A stretch of 64,000 nt of DNA from Heliocidaris erythrogramma (taxonomy: Eukaryota; Echinodermata; Echinoidea; Camarodonta; Echinometridae). The stretch lies in the NCBI GenBank assembly GCA_025617745.1, contig CM046870.1:9302303-9366302 (forward strand), given 5' to 3'. A model generated the notes under the pieces. It was not told the DNA's origin. It saw only the letters and a program-made list of their open reading frames with translations, and searched no databases. Shown piece after piece: positions 40,801-46,023 of this stretch; position 1 is the stretch's first letter, and every line of letters starts with the position of its first letter. The position numbers and the translations under genes are program-made.

Positions 40801-43800
40801 AAGGAATCAGTTAGCTCGGCCCAGTCGAGACAGGATTCTCACCATTGTCTCTGCGGCTCGCAAGCTCTTGCTGGCCAGAAGAGTCTCGGCCAGACAGTGG
40901 CTTCAGTTTCTAGGTTATCTAGCCAGTCTAGTCGATGTTTTAGAGGACTGCCGGCTCCTCATGAGACCCTTTCAGAGACATCTCCTCAGGTTCTTCAAGC
41001 CGGGAAAAGACTCTCTTTTGGTCTGGATTCCAGTACCAGTAAAGATCAAGTCTCTTTTCGCTTGTTGGACGAGCGAGGTGTTTCTCGCGCGAGGCAGGTC
41101 CTTCTCTGCCCCCCTTCCGTCGATATCGGTTTCGACGGACACCTCTCGGTTGGGGTGGGGAGGACACTGCAACGGCAGCACGGTTGCGGGGGATTGGTCT
41201 CATCTTGGGACTCTTCCTCATATCAATGTCCTGGAGTTTATGGCAGTTCTGTTGACCTTGCTCCATTTCAGAAGTCGACTTCTCAGTCGTTCGGTTCTGA
41301 TTCTCACGGACAATGTTACTGTGGCGGCATATATCAATCGGCAGGGAGGCACTCGTTCGGTTGCCCTGAATGCCCTAGCAGCTCAGCTGTGGGGGTGGTG
41401 TCGTCGCATGGCAATCACACCCGTGGCCTCTTTCATCCCCGGTCGGGAAAACCGCTTTGCGGATTTTCTGTCCCGGGGCAGGTATCTTCCATCGGAATGG
41501 ATGCTCCATCCGGAAGTATTTTGCCGCATTCGCAGTTGCCTAGGTCCACTGGAAGTGGATCTATTTGCGTCGGTGCTAAATCACCAGCTGCCGAAGTATT
41601 GCTCCCGTGTTCGCGATCAGGGAGCATGGGCTCTCGATGCTTTCTCCCTCAGCTGGGAGAACCTTCAGGGATTCGCCTTTCCTCCCTTCCAACTGATTCC
41701 GCGTGTCTTGCGGAAAATCAGGGAAGATCGGGCGAGGGTGCTTGTAATAGCTCCCTTTTGGCCCAGGAGGAATTGGTTTCCGGAACTTATGAGCCTTCTA
41801 AGGACTCAACCGTTAGTTCTCCCGTTAAGAGCGGATCTGGTGTTACAGCCCCTATCGGGGATTCTTCACCACAATCCGGAGTCTCTTCATTTGACTGCTT
41901 GGCCCCTGTCAGGGAATCTGCAAGACAGTCGGGTCTCTCTGATAGAGCCGCGGACTTTTTAATGTCCAGTCGTAGGGTTTCTACTAGGGAAATTTACAAT
42001 TCCCGTCTCTCGGTCTTTTTCCTTTGGTGCAAAGAGAGAAATCAAACCCCTTCTAAGGCTCCTATTGGTTCAATTGCGGATTTCTTAATCTCGTTATTTG
42101 ACAAAGGGAGGTCTATTTCTACTATCCGAGACTACCGTTCGGCGATCGGGGCCATTCTTTCGGGTTTTTCGGATGGTTCGGGGATTTCCAATTCCCCGCT
42201 ACTAAGTGGTTTGATTCGTTCGTTCTTTCTGAAACGACCTTCGTTTTCTAAGTTAGTGCCGTCTTGGAGTCTGCCTAAGGTCCTGGAGGCCTTGGCGAAA
42301 CCTCCTTCTGAACCGTTAGGTGAAGCTTCGCTTCATCATCTTACGGTTAAGACGCTCTTTTTGGTAGCTATTGCCTCTGGGCAGAGGCGCAGTACTCTTC
42401 ATGCTCTCTGTCTTACTCCTGGTCATGTTCGCTGGGAGAGAAAAGGTGTTAGGTTGATTCCTAGGACTTCTTTCGTTGCCAAGAATCAGACAGCTACCTC
42501 CGGTCCTGTTGAGATTTTTCTTTGTCCGCTTTCTGACTTTTCTTCGGTGCGTGAGGACAAAGTTTGGTGTCCTGTTAGGGCTCTCAAATGGTATATTGAT
42601 AAGACTAAGTCTTATCGTAAGGATGATCAGTTGTTCCTGATCACTAGAGAGCCTTTTTCTCCTGCCTCTCTTGATTCCATTTCTAGGTGGATCGTTGAAG
42701 CTATTAGGGCCGCTGGCACAGAGGCTCTTTTATCCGACAGTAAGCCTCGTGCTCATGATACTCGTAGTGTCAGCACTTCTTGGGCTCTGTTTCAAGGTGT
42801 GGCGCTTGTTGATATTTTGAAGGCTGCTTATTGGCGTTCGCCCAATTCCTTCATTTCTTGCTACCTTAGGGATTTTCCCGCAGGTGAAGCTTTGTTTGCG
42901 TCAGCCACCTTGAAGGCCGCTGTGTCTTCTTTGTAGTCTTTGGTGTAATCCTATTTCCTTCCGCTCGAAACATGCCTCCCGGTCTTTGAGTTGGCGCTGG
43001 TCTGGCATAATAGGTAGGTATATATGATTTATTGCAGTAAATTTGTAAAATCAGCACTGATTTTCTTATTTACTATATAAATCTATATACCTACCTATGA
43101 CCCTCCCTCCTTCCCCGCTCCTTGCAAGCAACATGTTTCTACTTGGGATTGCTCGCAAAAGAGGAAGATGGCCGTAGCGTGTTGACGCGCGTGAGTGGCG
43201 AAGGGGACAATAGGATTACGGGGGGTGCGCACAATATTGTGACTCATGTGTGTTAAATTCTCGAAGGGGTCCCGTAGTCAAGACTACAGGCATAATAGGT
43301 AGGTATATAGATTTATATAGTAAATAAGAAAATCAGTGCTGATTTTACAAGTACCTTTGCTTCCCTGAGAAATATATCTTTTAACATTAAATGTGTATTT
43401 TTTTAAATCAATTTTACGTGAATGAATAACTGTATGCATATTAAGGTGAGCACTGCAGCCTTTAAAGCAATATGCTAAAGTCATGATCGTAGTGAAATGT
43501 TTTTCGACATAATACCAACAGAAAGCAAGTGCCTCATAACATCCTGTCTTAGAATCAGCATTGTTCCCAACGGGTTGATTGAAATCCCAAAATTAAACAT
43601 TTCAAAAGGGAAGAATAGAGCTCCCGTCACGTTTAGTGGTACATTTCCTGTCGCTCGCATTGCGACAGCGTCATGGCACATTTCCCCTTGACTTAGTTTT
43701 GAGCTCTCTCTAGGGAAGATAAGAATCGCTTTGAACGAGATGTGCGATATATCGCATATCACAAATTTGTTTTATCTTAGCACCTACCCTGAACTCTCAC

Positions 43801-44358
43801 TTATACGGCAAGCAATATATCTGTGATCCTTCACTTTGTGCATCTTCTGAAAAGGAGCAAGTTATAAATACATGTTCAATTACAGTCAAACCTGCTGTAG
43901 CGACCACCTGTAGAGAAAGACCACCATTTTTGTTTCCTTTGAAAAATGTTTCTCATTGAACCATGTACTAAAGGAACCTGTCCATAAAGACCACCTGCTC
44001 ATAAAGACCACTTCTCTCATCTCCCTGGTCTTTATAATGGTTTCATTGTACTTTAACTATTAACTATTGTATGATTTTGATTGTAGATGTATATCATTGT
44101 GCTCTTTAATACTGTCAAATCTTTATTCAATTCAATTCAATTTAGTTCTTTAATCACAAATAAAATAAGACTTTTCTCTTAGATGAATGCATGTATTTAT
44201 GTTAGATCAGTAGCATTAGCTGTGCTGTCCATAAGGCAATCTTTTCTTAAATCTTCTCTTCTCTCTATTTTTCCTTCTCTCTCCAGGCCCAGTTTGAGTT
44301 TGCTCTCACTGCCGTAGTGGAAGAGGTCAACGCAATCCTGAAGGCTTTACCTCAATGA
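1595..44358 (+). CDS. ptprn-like: PTPRN/PTPRN2-like receptor pseudophosphatase, 3' part of gene (7 exons)
   Basis: This is the span of a split gene whose exons are listed separately. Joined in order they give about 233 residues covering the second half of a PTP-like cytoplasmic domain, ending in [13 protein letters not shown] as in vertebrate IA-2 and phogrin. Family members are single-pass proteins of neuroendocrine dense-core vesicles that affect cargo secretion and lack normal phosphatase activity. Residue marks seen here are DYINAS (pTyr loop region), WPDEG followed by [16 protein letters not shown] in the WPD loop, [12 protein letters not shown] in the signature, and QFEFALTAV in the Q loop. 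All seven junctions have AG acceptors and GT donors, and phases agree (0,0,0,2,2,0 between successive exons). The upstream exons, membrane segment and promoter lie outside the window. One invertebrate gene usually stands for both vertebrate paralogues, so PTPRN and PTPRN2 cannot be separated here. Confidence 0.95.
1669..2587. other. intron, with a hairpin at 2033-2102
   Basis: An AT-rich intron of 919 bases. An 18-base arm at 2033-2050 (GAGGCAGATATGATATTA) pairs with 2085-2102 at 17 of 18 positions across a 34-base loop. Short extra pairing outside the arms is possible. No other structure was recognised. Confidence 0.8.
2588..2665 (+). CDS. ptprn-like: ptprn-like exon: [14 protein letters not shown] segment
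   Basis: A 78-base exon of 26 codons, phase 0 at both ends, between an acceptor reading TTTGAACCAG and a donor GTAGGT. It encodes [17 protein letters not shown] and ends with ADFWQ. The YIATQ-PL-T--DFW pattern is conserved in nearly all PTP domains and lies after the pTyr loop. It continues directly from the preceding exon and into the next without a gap relative to the family. Confidence 0.95.
2735..2868. mobile_element. short MITE-like element (CCGTTTCATGAAAC ends)
   Basis: The left end CCGTTTCATGAAACTCGTTA and the reverse complement of the right end (ending ATGAAACGG at 2868) match imperfectly over about 28 bases. The middle segment AGCCAATCAGATGCAAGGAT also occurs inverted near 7465-7500, so this is a dispersed family and not a unique hairpin. 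Confidence 0.55.
3060..3170. repeat. dispersed TTAGGG-rich repeat, copy 1
   Basis: Irregular GGGTT/TTAGGG runs followed by TAGGTGTAGTTGTTTGTTCC. Related stretches occur near 17524-17640, 32048-32215, 33120-33245 and 59890-60120, with shared words such as TTAGGGTTAGGTGTAG and GGTCC/TGGTC. The shared non-telomeric flanks show this is an interspersed repeat and not telomeric DNA. Confidence 0.55.
6351..6539 (+). CDS. ptprn-like: ptprn-like exon: MIWEQGS...RYWPDEG...SFYLKNLE segment
   Basis: A 189-base exon of 63 codons, phase 0 at both ends, with acceptor TTCCGTATAG and donor GTAAAA. It encodes the central beta-sheet of the domain: [13 protein letters not shown], then [20 protein letters not shown], then [20 protein letters not shown]. 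The segment [14 protein letters not shown] is characteristic of IA-2/phogrin rather than of catalytic receptor PTPs. Base composition is clearly more GC-rich than the flanking introns. Confidence 0.96.
7440..7513 (-). repeat. inverted fragment of the 2735-2868 element family
   Basis: The stretch TTATAAGCTACTAAAATCCT followed by TGCATCTGATTGGCTGAGAG is the reverse complement, with a few changes, of the middle of the element at 2735-2868. It begins with GCGTTTCATGAAAG. It is a diverged partial copy. Confidence 0.55.
7864..7960 (+). repeat. 48-bp direct tandem repeat, two copies
   Basis: The words CTAACAGGTGA, ATGGGACTGTGGAT and AAACCACATGC recur with a 48-base period. The copies differ at several bases. 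Confidence 0.7.
8894..8942 (+). repeat. (GATTT)n microsatellite
   Basis: About nine consecutive GATTT units ending in ATTTATTTATTTAT. Confidence 0.95.
9111..9432 (+). repeat. CT-rich microsatellite region before the WPD-loop exon
   Basis: Several (CT)n runs with a short (CA)n run near 9281-9298. Open frames of Ser/Leu repeats across it are composition artefacts. The tract ends about 20 bases before the acceptor of the exon at 9454. Confidence 0.9.
9454..9548 (+). CDS. ptprn-like: ptprn-like exon: WPD-loop exon (WPETG)
   Basis: A 95-base exon that starts in phase 0 after CACCTGTAG and ends in phase 2 before GTCAGT. It encodes [20 protein letters not shown] and then [11 protein letters not shown] plus two bases of an Arg codon. 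The loop that in active PTPs reads WPDxG reads WPETG here, so the general-acid Asp is Glu. Vertebrate IA-2 has WPAEG at this place, so a changed loop fits the family. A roughly 340-base CT-rich tract sits just upstream and includes the polypyrimidine tract. Confidence 0.95.
9907..10212. mobile_element. 306-bp MITE with TGCCTCCGCC inverted termini, carrying AGGTCA repeats
   Basis: TATGCCTCCGCC at 9907-9918 is repeated exactly inverted at 10201-10212, and the outermost TA fits a TA target duplication. The interior has GTCCGTCCGTCCGTCC and four AGGTCA hexamers at 10087-10115. There is no coding capacity. The terminal sequence resembles repeats I have seen widely in marine invertebrates, but I cannot name the family. 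Confidence 0.75.
11539..11563 (+). repeat. poly-T run of 25
   Basis: 25 uninterrupted T followed by a G-rich stretch (GTGGGGGGGAGGG). It could be the reverse-strand tail of a retroposed sequence, but no retroelement was recognised next to it. Confidence 0.9.
12857..13063 (+). repeat. (CT)n/(CA)n compound microsatellite
   Basis: Alternating CT and CA dinucleotide runs with CACCCACTCTCTCTC repeated several times. It produces long false open frames on both strands. Confidence 0.95.
16898..16911. promoter_or_regulatory. X-box-like palindrome GTTGCCATGGTAAC
   Basis: This matches the RFX-factor consensus GTNRCC-N2-RGYAAC exactly. It lies in a locally GC-richer part of the 14.4-kb intron. RFX factors act on ciliary and neuroendocrine genes, so a role in a dense-core-vesicle gene is conceivable, but one motif is weak evidence. 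Confidence 0.35.
17257..17507 (+). mobile_element. TTAA-flanked MITE, family A copy 1 (251 bp)
   Basis: It starts TTAACCCCTTCCATGCCA and ends TGGCATGGAAGGGGTTAA, so TTAA borders an inverted repeat starting with CCC. That is the pattern of piggyBac-type elements. A 251-base copy at 27167-27417 aligns along its whole length, and an inverted one lies at 46024-46277. There is no coding capacity. Confidence 0.8.
17524..17640 (+). repeat. dispersed TTAGGG-rich repeat, copy 2
   Basis: It contains TTTAGGGTTAGGTGTGGCAT and TTTGGTCCTAGATGGAAATT, matching the flanks of the copies near 3060, 32048 and 59890 loosely. Confidence 0.55.
21840..21892 (+). repeat. short CT-rich stretches
   Basis: Two short (CT)n runs separated by about 30 bases, inside an otherwise AT-rich part of the intron. 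Confidence 0.7.
22540..22710 (+). repeat. CT microsatellite followed by a 19-bp pyrimidine minisatellite
   Basis: A (CT)n run leads into about seven copies of the 19-base unit TCTCTCCTCCCTCCTTCCC, the later ones diverged. The strand is almost pure pyrimidine for 170 bases. The Pro/Ser/Leu and Arg/Glu/Gly open frames here are artefacts. Confidence 0.92.
23039..23108 (+). repeat. 35-bp perfect direct repeat, two copies
   Basis: GGAACTTCATCAATTAATAA and the following ACATAATTTACTTCC occur twice back to back with a 35-base period and no differences, which suggests a recent duplication. Confidence 0.85.
23934..23987 (+). CDS. ptprn-like: ptprn-like exon: first half of the PTP signature (PIVVHC-S)
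   Basis: A 54-base exon with acceptor TTATCTACAG and donor GTGAGT. One base completes the Arg codon of the preceding exon; then come [17 protein letters not shown] and two bases (AG) of the Ser codon. The Cys is the position of the catalytic nucleophile. The exon ends inside the signature motif, and the next exon resumes it 11.1 kb away. Exon size and phases match the flanking exons exactly. Confidence 0.95.
24001..24079 (+). mobile_element. ~80-bp TTAA mini-element, family C copy 1
   Basis: It starts TTAACTTGTTGACTACTG, has the core CATAGGCTTAATACAGGGA and ends CAATGGGTTAA. Related copies are at 35237-35316 and 59989-60068 on plus, and 27484-27564 and 59038-59117 on minus. It lies 13 bases after an exon boundary. 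Confidence 0.75.
26227..26618. mobile_element. TTAA-flanked MITE, family B (392 bp)
   Basis: The left end TTAACCCTTTCAAGACA and the right end TGTCCTGAAAGGGTTAA are inverted repeats with one mismatch. The TTAA-CCC border is the same as in families A and C, but the interior differs. It is non-coding. Confidence 0.7.
27167..27417 (+). mobile_element. TTAA-flanked MITE, family A copy 2 (251 bp)
   Basis: Same length and order as the copy at 17257-17507, with shared words such as ATGTTTATTCCTACGCAAT and TTGCTCAAAAATCT. The right terminus TGGCATGGAAGGGGTTAA is identical. The left terminus has CCTACCATGCC, one change. Confidence 0.8.
27484..27564 (-). mobile_element. ~80-bp TTAA mini-element, family C copy 2
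   Basis: The reverse complement carries the CATAGACTTAATACA core and the ends TTAACCCGTTTGACTACCGA. It sits 67 bases after the family A copy. It is more diverged than the other copies. Confidence 0.65.
27998..28186. mobile_element. 189-bp MITE with 21-bp perfect inverted termini, family D copy 1
   Basis: Positions 27998-28018 (AATAAGCCAGTTCGTAATTA plus G) are exactly inverted at 28166-28186. Just inside are ATGGTGCAAATGACC and its diverged complement. A longer relative is at 60627-60948. A 66-codon open frame inside is not thought to be a gene. Confidence 0.8.
30780..31020. other. intronic stretch with clustered TAATT/ATTA motifs
   Basis: It contains CTAATTCAATTGCCATCCAG, GAATTAATTAATATATTTAA and GAGCTAATTGAG in a segment of more even composition than its surroundings. 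ATTA cores are typical homeodomain sites. Conservation cannot be tested from one sequence. Confidence 0.2.
31048..31086 (+). repeat. poly-C run of 39
   Basis: 39 uninterrupted C (poly-G on the other strand). Length may be unreliable because of sequencing or assembly slippage. A glycine-repeat open frame on the minus strand is an artefact. Confidence 0.9.
32048..32215 (+). repeat. dispersed TTAGGG-rich repeat, copy 3
   Basis: It starts GTCAAAGATGTAGCATTAGG, includes TTTAGGGTTAGGGTTAGGTG and TAGTGTTAAGTCCTGAG, and ends near GTCATCAGAGAACG. It is the best preserved copy in the window. Confidence 0.6.
33120..33245 (+). repeat. dispersed TTAGGG-rich repeat, copy 4
   Basis: ATAAGGATTGGGTTGTGATT followed by GGTTTAAGGTTAGGGTTAGA. 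It shares GGTTGTGATT-GG with the copies at 32048 and 59890. Confidence 0.5.
34720..34830 (+). repeat. CT-rich microsatellite upstream of the signature exon
   Basis: (TTTCTC)n and (CT)n runs about 260 bases upstream of the acceptor of the exon at 35090. Confidence 0.85.
35090..35228 (+). CDS. ptprn-like: ptprn-like exon: second half of the PTP signature (DGVGRTGTY)
   Basis: A 139-base exon with acceptor TTGTTTCCATAG and donor GTACGA. One base finishes the Ser codon, followed by [19 protein letters not shown], then [20 protein letters not shown] and GMVQTQ. Active PTPs have Ala where this has Asp (HCSDG), the hallmark of IA-2 and phogrin that impairs catalysis. The RPGMVQT end resembles phogrin slightly more than IA-2. 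It ends in phase 0. Confidence 0.97.
35237..35316 (+). mobile_element. ~80-bp TTAA mini-element, family C copy 3
   Basis: It has ACTACTGAATTCTC, the core CATAGGCTTAATACAGGGAC and the end CAATGGGTTAA. The left TTAA is degraded to GAACCAGTTAAC. It starts 9 bases after the exon ending at 35228. Confidence 0.7.
37027..37178 (+). repeat. DIRS left inverted terminal repeat (152 bp)
   Basis: It runs from TATATACCTACCTATTATGC to CCATCTTCCTCTTT. By eye it is identical, inverted, to 43158-43309. The 18 bases outside it (37009-37026) are unique to the left end and appear, complemented, in the internal complementary region. Confidence 0.93.
38011..38224 (+). repeat. 107-bp tandem duplication in DIRS ORF1
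   Basis: GTTGGTCTGGGTTC starts at 38011 and again at 38118. The copies run through AACGAGTACTTTCTGGGCTG to AATGCTCGAGCTAACAA and differ at only a few positions, including one G indel. Confidence 0.85.
38252..38782 (+). repeat. 265-bp near-perfect tandem duplication in DIRS ORF1
   Basis: GCGTGACTACTAGTGCTCCC occurs at 38266 and 38531. The copies extend to CCTCCGCGGAGGGATCGGTT and appear identical apart from the extreme 5' end. The near-identity indicates a recent event or an assembly duplication. Confidence 0.9.
39440..40200 (+). repeat. diverged duplicate of the ORF1 3' part (source block ~38640-39420)
   Basis: Matches run in order: GCCCATGGCT-TTGCATC, GGAGGG-TCGGTTCGTGTT, AGGCAAGGCTTTGCC-GCCT, CTCTCAAGCTGA-ATGTTCAG, and TCAACCCGCGCGCAGGGTTC at 39376 and 40151. 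Spacing is about 780 bases. The copy has stops and frameshifts, so it is an old duplication or a hybrid of two related elements. Confidence 0.75.
40335..41962 (+). pseudogene. DIRS reverse transcriptase / RNase H / methyltransferase-like ORF, frameshifted
   Basis: RT motifs appear in three frames in succession: [10 protein letters not shown], then [11 protein letters not shown] with [11 protein letters not shown] and [10 protein letters not shown], then APRVFTQVV with CYLDDWLLL (the YxDD catalytic motif), then [12 protein letters not shown]. That requires about three small indels, near 40368, 40563 and 40680. From 40690 to 41962 the frame is open. The RNase H residues are visible in [19 protein letters not shown] and FADFLSR (positions 169, 201, 226 and 277 of the open frame from 40634). 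A DIRS-type Dam-like domain follows ([20 protein letters not shown]). The product would copy element RNA, but as read it cannot be made in full. Confidence 0.9.
40660..42936 (+). CDS. DIRS tyrosine recombinase (YR) ORF, open, 758 codons
   Basis: The recognisable recombinase occupies about residues 428-758, from [20 protein letters not shown] onward. Visible catalytic-type residues are Arg in [11 protein letters not shown] (576/577), His-x-x-Arg in [11 protein letters not shown] (699 and 702) and Tyr in [10 protein letters not shown] (735), the R-H-R-Y set of tyrosine recombinases. In DIRS elements this enzyme integrates the circular DNA copy. Residues 1 to about 420 overlap the RT/RNase H ORF in another frame, are Ser-rich and show no domain, so the true start is unclear and probably lies near the end of the RT ORF. 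No stop interrupts the recombinase domain. It ends 68 bases before the internal complementary region. Confidence 0.88.
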   Translation: MRSRAIVCWTRLVASLSYSRLRFPNKLGKVRVSPHSQPSFSGGGVRHKESVSSAQSRQDSHHCLCGSQALAGQKSLGQTVASVSRLSSQSSRCFRGLPAPHETLSETSPQVLQAGKRLSFGLDSSTSKDQVSFRLLDERGVSRARQVLLCPPSVDIGFDGHLSVGVGRTLQRQHGCGGLVSSWDSSSYQCPGVYGSSVDLAPFQKSTSQSFGSDSHGQCYCGGIYQSAGRHSFGCPECPSSSAVGVVSSHGNHTRGLFHPRSGKPLCGFSVPGQVSSIGMDAPSGSILPHSQLPRSTGSGSICVGAKSPAAEVLLPCSRSGSMGSRCFLPQLGEPSGIRLSSLPTDSACLAENQGRSGEGACNSSLLAQEELVSGTYEPSKDSTVSSPVKSGSGVTAPIGDSSPQSGVSSFDCLAPVRESARQSGLSDRAADFLMSSRRVSTREIYNSRLSVFFLWCKERNQTPSKAPIGSIADFLISLFDKGRSISTIRDYRSAIGAILSGFSDGSGISNSPLLSGLIRSFFLKRPSFSKLVPSWSLPKVLEALAKPPSEPLGEASLHHLTVKTLFLVAIASGQRRSTLHALCLTPGHVRWERKGVRLIPRTSFVAKNQTATSGPVEIFLCPLSDFSSVREDKVWCPVRALKWYIDKTKSYRKDDQLFLITREPFSPASLDSISRWIVEAIRAAGTEALLSDSKPRAHDTRSVSTSWALFQGVALVDILKAAYWRSPNSFISCYLRDFPAGEALFASATLKAAVSSL
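43004..43098 (+). repeat. DIRS internal complementary region (95 bp)
   Basis: Bases 43004-43042 are the exact reverse complement of the left end (37009-37047). Bases 43043-43098 are the exact reverse complement of the right end (43295-43350). The two parts abut with no gap. In the DIRS replication model this region templates completion of the ends and circle closure. Confidence 0.95.
43158..43309 (-). repeat. DIRS right inverted terminal repeat (152 bp)
   Basis: Inverted copy of 37027-37178 with no difference seen by eye. The element continues 41 bases further to 43350 with an end-specific sequence (GATTTATATAGTAAATAAGA and onward) that is complemented in the internal complementary region. 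Confidence 0.93.
43881..44050. mobile_element. MITE-like repeat with TACAGTCAAACCTG terminus
   Basis: It starts TACAGTCAAACCTGCTGTAG and ends GGTTTCATTGTA, an imperfect inverted repeat (10 of 12). The inside has repeated AAAGACCACC words in tandem. It is non-coding and the family name is unknown to me. Confidence 0.6.
44287..44358 (+). CDS. ptprn-like: ptprn-like last coding exon (QFEFALTAV...ALPQ stop)
   Basis: The terminal coding stretch is 72 bases including the TGA at 44356-44358. The acceptor is CTTCTCTCTCCAG. It encodes [20 protein letters not shown], then LPQ-stop. The Gln of QFEFA corresponds to the Q-loop Gln of PTPs. The C-terminus is the same as in vertebrate IA-2/phogrin, which supports a real stop rather than a truncation. 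The 3' UTR follows directly. Confidence 0.96.
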   Translation, partial: AQFEFALTAVVEEVNAILKALPQ

Positions 44359-44637
44359 CCTCCGACCTCTGCACCCGAGGTCAACCGTCCCTCCACTGGA
44401 AACACAGGCTAATCTTCACCGAGTATTTGAACCTACAACTCACTGACCAGTGCGCCAGATGCATGTGCCACGAAAGCACAAATTTGTCAAAGCAATCAGT
44501 ACGCGATGTCACAAATAACAGATTATTGTATTCATCTAAATGTGTAAATTCACGTCTTTAAAAAACACTTGTAAAGGAGATAATAGTAGTAATTTTGCTA
44601 GAAACAATGGAATTATTGCGGGAGAAATTGAAACACC

Positions 44638-44643
44638 AATAAA
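44638..44643 (+). promoter_or_regulatory. candidate polyadenylation signal AATAAA for ptprn-like
   Basis: The first canonical AATAAA after the stop codon is 280 bases downstream of it, and a second lies at 44763-44768 before an A-rich run. Either could end the transcript. Vertebrate IA-2 3' UTRs are longer, so a more distal site is possible. Confidence 0.45.
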
Positions 44644-46023
44644 AAAGTTTCATGCACAGATTATGGACATCTCAGTTGCTTGATAAAATGGGCCAAGTCG
44701 TAAACCCACACGTTACCTTTCTTTGTGCAATTTGTGTTGTTTGTGAATAGTTGTGAGAAGATAATAAATATTGTACAAAAAAAAAATTATAAAAATGAAT
44801 ACAGAGATACTTATTTAAAATTTGAAAAAAAAAATATTGTTATTGTAATTCAAAGAGTGATGCAGTCAGTATGCACTGTGTTAAACTTGAGAGTTTAGTT
44901 TCAATGGCTTGATTTTGTTGCATTGACAATAGGCCTAAAATAATACCTGGTTTAGAAGCTGGCTTTAAACTGTTTGTTAAATGTACGGTATGGAGCCTGT
45001 TGACTCCTTCTGTTGGGAAGTCAAATTATTAATAATGGTCACCGAGGCTACGCCTTTTAGTCACTGGAATTTGCATGCACTGGGTCTTGCATCAACACGC
45101 TTTGAACGTAGATTTGGACTATCCTTATGCAAGGTTCTATACTGCACCAAGAAAGTGCTAAAGTTGACCAAACCACGCCAAAGACGTTTGCACTGCGTTT
45201 ATGTCCACAACATTTTAGAGAACAAAATTTATTTTGTAATATCCATGTCATCCCCTTCCTATTATTAAAGCTGGAATTATTCACCTTGTGTGCTATTTAC
45301 TGTACATCTAAACAAAAAATTGTTAGTATGAATTGTTATTCAGACCATGGGGGAACCAGTATTTTTGACGTAGTTTTGGGGACGGTGGTGCAAACTAAGT
45401 TATTATTGAGTCCAATTGAGTGATTGAATAATCATGATATATGGTTGATCTCACTAGTCCATCCACAGTGCTAATCATATGTTATGCAATGTGGCATTTG
45501 GAGGTTTTATGAAGAAAAAAAAAGACTTTCAAATTTTTTTTGTCAAAGATTGAAATATCGGATTATGCAATTTCATTCAATCTCAGTTATCATCCAGCGT
45601 ATTCATCATGTCTTTTTTAATTATTTAATCATTCCTATATCATCATAAAGCACCCAACTGTGATTTAAAACAAAGTATTCAACTCTTTCTATTTATTTTC
45701 ATGACATTTTTCATTCCTTTCGTGTTCTCTTTCATCTATTTATCATTTCAATGTGTGTCATTCTGTCTTGTTGATGTATATTCTCTCTTGTAAAGTAACC
45801 CATCTTGTGAGTACATCATCTGTGACTATATATGTATATCAGATATAAGACTTGCCAGGGTAATTGAGTAATTAACATGTTCAGTGTGATGTTCATGATT
45901 TAAATAAGCAATAGGATGGATAAAATTGGCTTCAAAATATTTCATCCTTTTCATGCTAACTATCAAAATATGGAATTCTATACATTGTAACTTCTGAATT
46001 CTCTGTCATACTCCTAGACTTAA

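Larger units (their letters stand above)
37009..43350 (+). mobile_element. DIRS-order tyrosine-recombinase retrotransposon, structurally complete, coding region degraded
   Basis: Boundaries come from the internal complementary region at 43004-43098, whose first 39 bases are the exact complement of 37009-37047 and whose next 56 bases are the exact complement of 43295-43350. DIRS elements have inverted terminal repeats plus such a region and no LTR pairs, use RT with a tyrosine recombinase in place of an integrase, and integrate without a target duplication; none was seen here. Internal order is ORF1, RT/RNase H/methyltransferase-like, and tyrosine recombinase overlapping the RT frame. ORF1 and RT are broken; the recombinase frame is open. 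It sits in the last intron of the ptprn-like gene, sense to it. Confidence 0.93.
35229..44286. other. 9.1-kb intron hosting the DIRS element
   Basis: It begins with a family C mini-element and carries a diverged copy of the repeat seen at 3430-3590 (36160-36290). It then holds the 6.3-kb DIRS element and a MITE-like repeat at 43881-44050. Without the DIRS element the intron would be about 2.7 kb. A short CT run precedes the final acceptor. Confidence 0.85.

Noticed and set aside
37009..43350. LTR retrotransposon or endogenous retrovirus
   Set aside because: There are no direct LTRs, no protease and no DDE integrase. The inverted termini, internal complementary region and tyrosine recombinase identify DIRS.
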